Positions 60,740 through 64,000 of a stretch of 64,000 nucleotides of DNA are shown here, one piece after another. Below the pieces are notes generated by a model, which was not told the origin of the DNA, ran no database searches, and saw only the letters and a program-made list of their open reading frames with translations. This stretch comes from Jeotgalibacillus campisalis (GTDB lineage: Bacteria > Bacillota > Bacilli > Bacillales > Jeotgalibacillaceae). Location of the stretch: contig NZ_JXRR01000017.1 in assembly GCF_000829515.1 (NCBI RefSeq), positions 1 to 64,000 on the forward strand, written 5' to 3'. Numbering within the stretch: the first letter of the stretch is position 1; each line of letters begins with the position of its first letter. Made by a program: the position numbers and the translations under genes.

Positions 60740-60946
60740 CTACTCGTAAAACATAAAAACGGACCGAATTGTTGTAAAGAAAGAATCCAATGCCTGCAAT
60801 ACGATAAAGAGTACATACAAAAATCCCGCGAATGCCAGCCATTGTGCAAAATCCTTTTTGCCGACCTGATCTAAAACCGTGTATAGAAGCGCTACTACTA
60901 GTCCTACTCCAGCTATCTTAAATAAAGTATCAATGTCAATTGCCAT
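60740..60946 (-). CDS. spoIIIAC: Stage III sporulation protein AC
   Basis: This 68-residue protein has two helices (DTLFKIAGVGLVVALLYTVL and WLAFAGFLYVLFIVLQALDSFF) with the conserved LDQVGKKDFAQ loop between them. Its size and layout match the smallest member of the SpoIIIA operon. It sits between AB and AD with 9-17 bp gaps. Confidence 0.92.
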   Translation of the reverse strand: MAIDIDTLFKIAGVGLVVALLYTVLDQVGKKDFAQWLAFAGFLYVLFIVLQALDSFFTTIRSVFMFYE

Positions 60947-60963
60947 AACGATCGCTCCTATCT

Positions 60964-61479
60964 TTAACTAAGAAGCAAAACAATCAATATGCCTCCCATC
61001 ACCCCTAAAGCTTTATAAACCTTTCCCATCTGCAAGGCCAGATTTCTTGCTTCCTGATGACGGCTTCTTAACATATCTATAATGAAACTTAATTCTTTTT
61101 CAATAGATTGACGGTCATAGGGCTGAACTGCATCTCCTACACGAGTGATCCATTCCAGATCCTCAACTGACAAATTTGATGTCGGCTTATAGGCCAAAAC
61201 TGCTTTTGTCCAGGCTTCTTTCAAAAGAGACTGATTCATGGTTAATTGGTCTTGGAAAAACCCAAAAAGTTCCCCAACTTCGCCTTTTCTTTGAATTTGT
61301 GTCTGGATAATCTCCAAAATCGGTGTTTGTCTTTTTACAATTTCATTTTGCATCCATGTTAATGCCTGCGCAAACTCAATTAAGGCTAGCTGTCTTTTTT
61401 GTAATTGATTTGATCGTCTGAATCCTTCCAGACTCGACCCTGTAATAAATAGAAGTGCTCCAATCCAGTGGATAGTCAT
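60964..61479 (-). CDS. spoIIIAB: Stage III sporulation protein AB
   Basis: This 171-residue protein has an N-terminal helix (IHWIGALLFITGSSLEGF), a helical cytosolic part with the conserved LIEFAQALTWMQNEIVKRQTP (about 33-53), resembling type II secretion GspF domains, and a C-terminal helix (LGVMGGILIVLLLS). It may join the ATPase SpoIIIAA to the membrane. It overlaps spoIIIAA by 4 bp. Confidence 0.92.
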   Translation of the reverse strand: MTIHWIGALLFITGSSLEGFRRSNQLQKRQLALIEFAQALTWMQNEIVKRQTPILEIIQTQIQRKGEVGELFGFFQDQLTMNQSLLKEAWTKAVLAYKPTSNLSVEDLEWITRVGDAVQPYDRQSIEKELSFIIDMLRSRHQEARNLALQMGKVYKALGVMGGILIVLLLS

Positions 61480-62387
61480 CGTATTCTCTCCGATACAGCT
61501 ACTTCCCTGTTATCTCTATATAAGGTGTAGCCGTTTTGAGAGCAGCAAATATAGTGATTAATTTCATTTTTTAAAAGCTTGTCCATTAAAGAACGTTTCT
61601 GTAATTCTGCAATTGAACTGGCATGTGCGGTCATGATCATCGTCACACCGGTATACATCGCGTCAATGATGGCATCTATATCTCTCTCATGTCCGATCTC
61701 ATCAACAATCATTACTTCAGGACTCATAGAGCGGATCATCATGCTCATCCCTTCTAGTTTGGGACATCGGTCCAGCACGTCTACCTTCGTACCAAAGGTG
61801 AGTTGAGGAACTCCATTATGGCAGGCAGCAATCTCAGATCTTTCATCCACAATCGATACTTTTTTTGATCTATTTTCTGTACCAGGATGATGAATGGAGA
61901 TATACCGTGCAAAATCCCTCAACAATGTTGTTTTTCCGCTTTTTGGTGGTCCAAAAAGAAGACAATGCATCCATCGCTTGGATTCAGGATCCCACAGCTC
62001 GTCCATAAAAGGGTCAGCACAGCCGATCTGCTGGGTCGCTTTCCGGATAGCGAAAGATGAAATGGACTGAATTGCTTTTACTTTCCCTTCCTCAAGTGTA
62101 ACTTTCCCCGCAATGCCAACACGGTGCCCGCCTTCGATCGTCACATATCCCTTCCTCATTTCTTCTTCGAGCGAATAAAAAGAATGCTGAGAAATTTTTT
62201 CTGCTACATACTGCCGGTCATTATGCGATGGGATGTAATCTAAATCCTCTGTGCCGGAGTAAGTTTCTATTTGAACGGGACGACCGATTCGAATTCTAAT
62301 TTCTTCTACTCCGATTAAAGATGCTGTATAGCTATTAACTAGAATTTGCTGCAGTCGTTCAGGAAATAAATAAAGAATCGTATGCAT
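61476..62387 (-). CDS. spoIIIAA: Stage III sporulation protein AA (ATPase)
   Basis: This 303-residue AAA/secretion-type ATPase has EEIRIRIGRPVQIETYSG near residue 25, GGHRVGIAGKVTLEEGKVKA near 100, Walker A LLFGPPKSGKTTLLRDFARY near 143, VDERSEIAA near 180, MMIRSMSPEVMIVDEIGHERD near 210-232 (Walker B) and MTAHASS near 252. It powers assembly or transport in the SpoIIIA-SpoIIQ channel. ATG 62387 follows AAGGGTG by 8 nt. It is first in the eight-gene operon; I did not find a convincing sigma-E promoter in the 100 bp upstream. Confidence 0.94.
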   Translation of the reverse strand: MHTILYLFPERLQQILVNSYTASLIGVEEIRIRIGRPVQIETYSGTEDLDYIPSHNDRQYVAEKISQHSFYSLEEEMRKGYVTIEGGHRVGIAGKVTLEEGKVKAIQSISSFAIRKATQQIGCADPFMDELWDPESKRWMHCLLFGPPKSGKTTLLRDFARYISIHHPGTENRSKKVSIVDERSEIAACHNGVPQLTFGTKVDVLDRCPKLEGMSMMIRSMSPEVMIVDEIGHERDIDAIIDAMYTGVTMIMTAHASSIAELQKRSLMDKLLKNEINHYICCSQNGYTLYRDNREVAVSERIR

Positions 62388-62455
62388 TCAATCAACACCC
62401 TTGGAATTCATCATTGTGGTTTATCCTATTGGCCGGCATGCTATTTTATGACATA

Positions 62456-62491
62456 AAAAAAGCTGTAAGGAAAATTCCTTACAGCTTTTAC
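62456..62491 (-). terminator. Terminator of efp
   Basis: AAAGCTGTAAGGAA / TTCCTTACAGCTTT is a long stem with a T run on the reverse strand, just after the efp stop. Confidence 0.9.
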
Positions 62492-62497
62492 TTACTA

Positions 62498-63058
62498 TTA
62501 TTGTGCTCTTGAAACGTACGTAGAATCTGTGGTATTAATGATTAACACGTCGTCTTCATTAATGAAGAACGGAACGTTGACTGTGAGTCCTGTTTCAACT
62601 GTTGCAGGCTTGGAGCCTCCGCTCGATGTATCACCTTTAATACCCGGCTCTGTAGCAATTACTTTTAATTCAACTGTATTAGGCAGTTCAACACCTAACG
62701 TTTCAGTCTGATACATCATAATTTGAACTTCCATATTTTCTTTTAGGAATTTCAGTTCATATTCAATCTGACTGGCAGGAATTTCAATCTGGTCATATGT
62801 TTCATTATCCATGAAGACGTGCATGTCCCCGTTTGCATATAAATACTGCATTTTGCGATTATCTATTTGCGCTTTTGCTACTTTCTCACCAGCTCTGAAT
62901 GTTTTTTCCTGAATGGCTCCTGTGCGCAGGTTACGAAGTTTTGAGCGCACGAAGGCAGCTCCTTTCCCTGGTTTCACATGTTGGAAATCGATCACTCGCC
63001 AAATTGAACCGTCTACTTCTACCGTTAAGCCTGTTTTAAAATCATTTACTGAAATCAT
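62498..63058 (-). CDS. efp: Translation elongation factor P
   Basis: This 186-residue three-domain factor relieves ribosome stalling at polyproline. It has [20 protein letters not shown] at the start, the loop [21 protein letters not shown] with the lysine near residue 32 that is modified in many bacteria, and the C-terminal signature VTAxxPGIKGDTxSGGxKPATxETG in the form [16 protein letters not shown] and [17 protein letters not shown] near 128-165. The length is exactly normal. It lies 23 bp downstream of yqhT. Confidence 0.96.
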   Translation of the reverse strand: MISVNDFKTGLTVEVDGSIWRVIDFQHVKPGKGAAFVRSKLRNLRTGAIQEKTFRAGEKVAKAQIDNRKMQYLYANGDMHVFMDNETYDQIEIPASQIEYELKFLKENMEVQIMMYQTETLGVELPNTVELKVIATEPGIKGDTSSGGSKPATVETGLTVNVPFFINEDDVLIINTTDSTYVSRAQ

Positions 63059-63081
63059 CTTAATCCTCCTAATAATCGACC

Positions 63082-64000
63082 TTACAACATAATTAAATCT
63101 TTGGTTGAATGGGTCAAGGTTTCGTTTCCATTTTTTGTAATTACTGTATCATCTTCTATTCTAACACCGCCAAGACCGGCAATATAAATACCAGGTTCCA
63201 CTGTAACGACCATGTTCTCTAAAAGTTCAGTCTCTGATCTTGAAGAAAGCCCCGGTCCTTCATGAACTTCGAGGCCTATGCCATGCCCAAGAGAATGACC
63301 AAAATACTCGCCATAGCCTTTTGAAGAAATAAAGTCTCTTGCAAGTGCGTCTGCTTCTTTTCCTGTAAGACCCGGTTTGATTTTTTCCATCGCAAGCAGC
63401 TGCGCATCAAGTGTTACCTGATAAATTTCTCTTAGCTTATCACTTGGCTGTCCTACAGCGACTGTCCGTGTTATATCAGAAACATATCCTTTGTGAAGTG
63501 CACCGAAGTCCATTGTTACAAGTTCTCCATTTTGGATTACCTTGTCACTGGCAATTCCGTGGGGAAGCGCTGAACGTTCACCTGAAGCAACAATAATATC
63601 AAAGGAAGAAGATTGAGCACCGGCCTTTCGCATGAAAAATTCCAGTTCATTTGATACTTCAAGTTCCGTTTTTCCAGGCTGTATAAAGTCCAATATATGT
63701 TTGAAAGCGGCATCTGCTATGTCCGCTGCTTCCTTTAATATCTTAATCTCTGAATCTGTCTTAATCAAGCGCAACTTTTCAACCATCCCAGATACTGGAA
63801 CAAGCGCTGTCCCTATAGCTTTTTCATATTGCTTGAAAGTACCAAATACTACATGATCCTGCTCAAATCCCAGCCGATTAATGCCCAGTTTCTCTACTTG
63901 TGATGCTACCTCCTGGTGAATCGGTCCTGAGTGTTGAACGATCGTGAATTCTTTCGCCTGGTTTGCTGCCTGCTCAGTGTACCTGAAGTCCGTTATAAAT
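63082..64000 (-). CDS. yqhT: Xaa-Pro aminopeptidase-like protein YqhT (5' end beyond the window)
   Basis: The frame is open to the window edge: codons above ATG 63786 continue without a stop ([12 protein letters not shown] at the edge, then HSGPIHQEV and [12 protein letters not shown]), so at least 306 residues belong to it, compared with about 353 in B. subtilis YqhT. The visible part is the second half of the N-terminal creatinase-like domain and the whole pita-bread domain, with metal ligands in [18 protein letters not shown] (two Asp), [20 protein letters not shown] (His), VTVEPGIYI (Glu) and [11 protein letters not shown] (Glu). It should release an N-terminal residue before proline. It is upstream of efp, as in other bacilli. 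Confidence 0.93.
   Translation of the reverse strand, partial: FITDFRYTEQAANQAKEFTIVQHSGPIHQEVASQVEKLGINRLGFEQDHVVFGTFKQYEKAIGTALVPVSGMVEKLRLIKTDSEIKILKEAADIADAAFKHILDFIQPGKTELEVSNELEFFMRKAGAQSSSFDIIVASGERSALPHGIASDKVIQNGELVTMDFGALHKGYVSDITRTVAVGQPSDKLREIYQVTLDAQLLAMEKIKPGLTGKEADALARDFISSKGYGEYFGHSLGHGIGLEVHEGPGLSSRSETELLENMVVTVEPGIYIAGLGGVRIEDDTVITKNGNETLTHSTKDLIML

Overview
The window is a stretch of a Bacillaceae chromosome (low to moderate GC, strong Shine-Dalgarno sites, TTG/GTG starts, Bacillus-type sigma-A and sigma-H promoters, intrinsic terminators, a T-box and cre sites). Its gene order closely follows the Bacillus subtilis yqkB - proI - zwf/gndA - polY1 - bkd - spo0A - recN - dxs/ispA - xseAB - folD - nusB - accBC - spoIIIA - efp - yqhT region. 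No rRNA, tRNA, CRISPR array or insertion sequence was seen.

Layout. 1-2.7 kb: an AT-rich accessory patch of small secreted or membrane proteins, two of them broken, with a dispersed repeat. 2.9-9 kb: Fe-S proteins (YqkB, a CDGSH protein), YqjQ, YqjP, a proline T-box with proI, a membrane glycosyltransferase and namA. 9-15 kb: rnz, zwf, gndA, polY1. 15-19 kb: an orphan CheW, peptidase YqjE, a carboxylase beta subunit with methylmalonyl-CoA epimerase, and the 31-residue Prli42 gene. 19-23 kb: a probable D-malate/tartrate module (dehydrogenase, DASS symporter, FCD-type GntR regulator) with a palindromic operator and a cre site. 23-25 kb: YqjA, an ArtR-type ATPase without its partners, and bacilliredoxin BrxB. 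25-30 kb: mutA-mutB-meaB. 30-40.5 kb: the complete bkdR-ptb-bcd-buk-lpdV-bkdAA-bkdAB-bkdB operon. 40.7-46.7 kb: yqzF, yqiK, spo0A, spoIVB, recN, argR. 46.8-53.3 kb: yqxC, dxs, oapA, an OLE RNA, ispA, xseB, xseA. 53.4-64 kb: folD, nusB, yqhY, accC, accB, spoIIIAA-AH, efp and the 3' part of yqhT.

How the genes work together. Branched-chain keto acids from Leu/Ile/Val are oxidised by the Bkd complex to acyl-CoAs. The propionyl-CoA formed from Ile/Val can go through a carboxylase, Mce, MutAB and MeaB to succinyl-CoA. A perfect cre site in front of mutA suggests glucose repression of that branch. Zwf and GndA give NADPH and pentoses, Dxs and IspA make isoprenoid precursors, and AccB/AccC begin fatty-acid synthesis.

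Most notable points. (1) The 670-nt gap between ispA and a DUF21 membrane protein gene holds an OLE (ornate large extremophilic) RNA with its partner OapA, apparently with its own extended -10 promoter. (2) spo0A is broken by an inferred 10-bp deletion between 9-bp direct repeats, although its sigma-H promoter and 0A box are intact; unless this is an assembly error, the strain should not sporulate. (3) BkdR has lost the GAFTGA loop and the arginines of the usual FREDLYYRL segment, and its operon has a sigma-A rather than a sigma-54 promoter. (4) A (GTAA)3 tract frameshifts a micro-ORF beside spo0A. (5) artR has lost artP and artQ.
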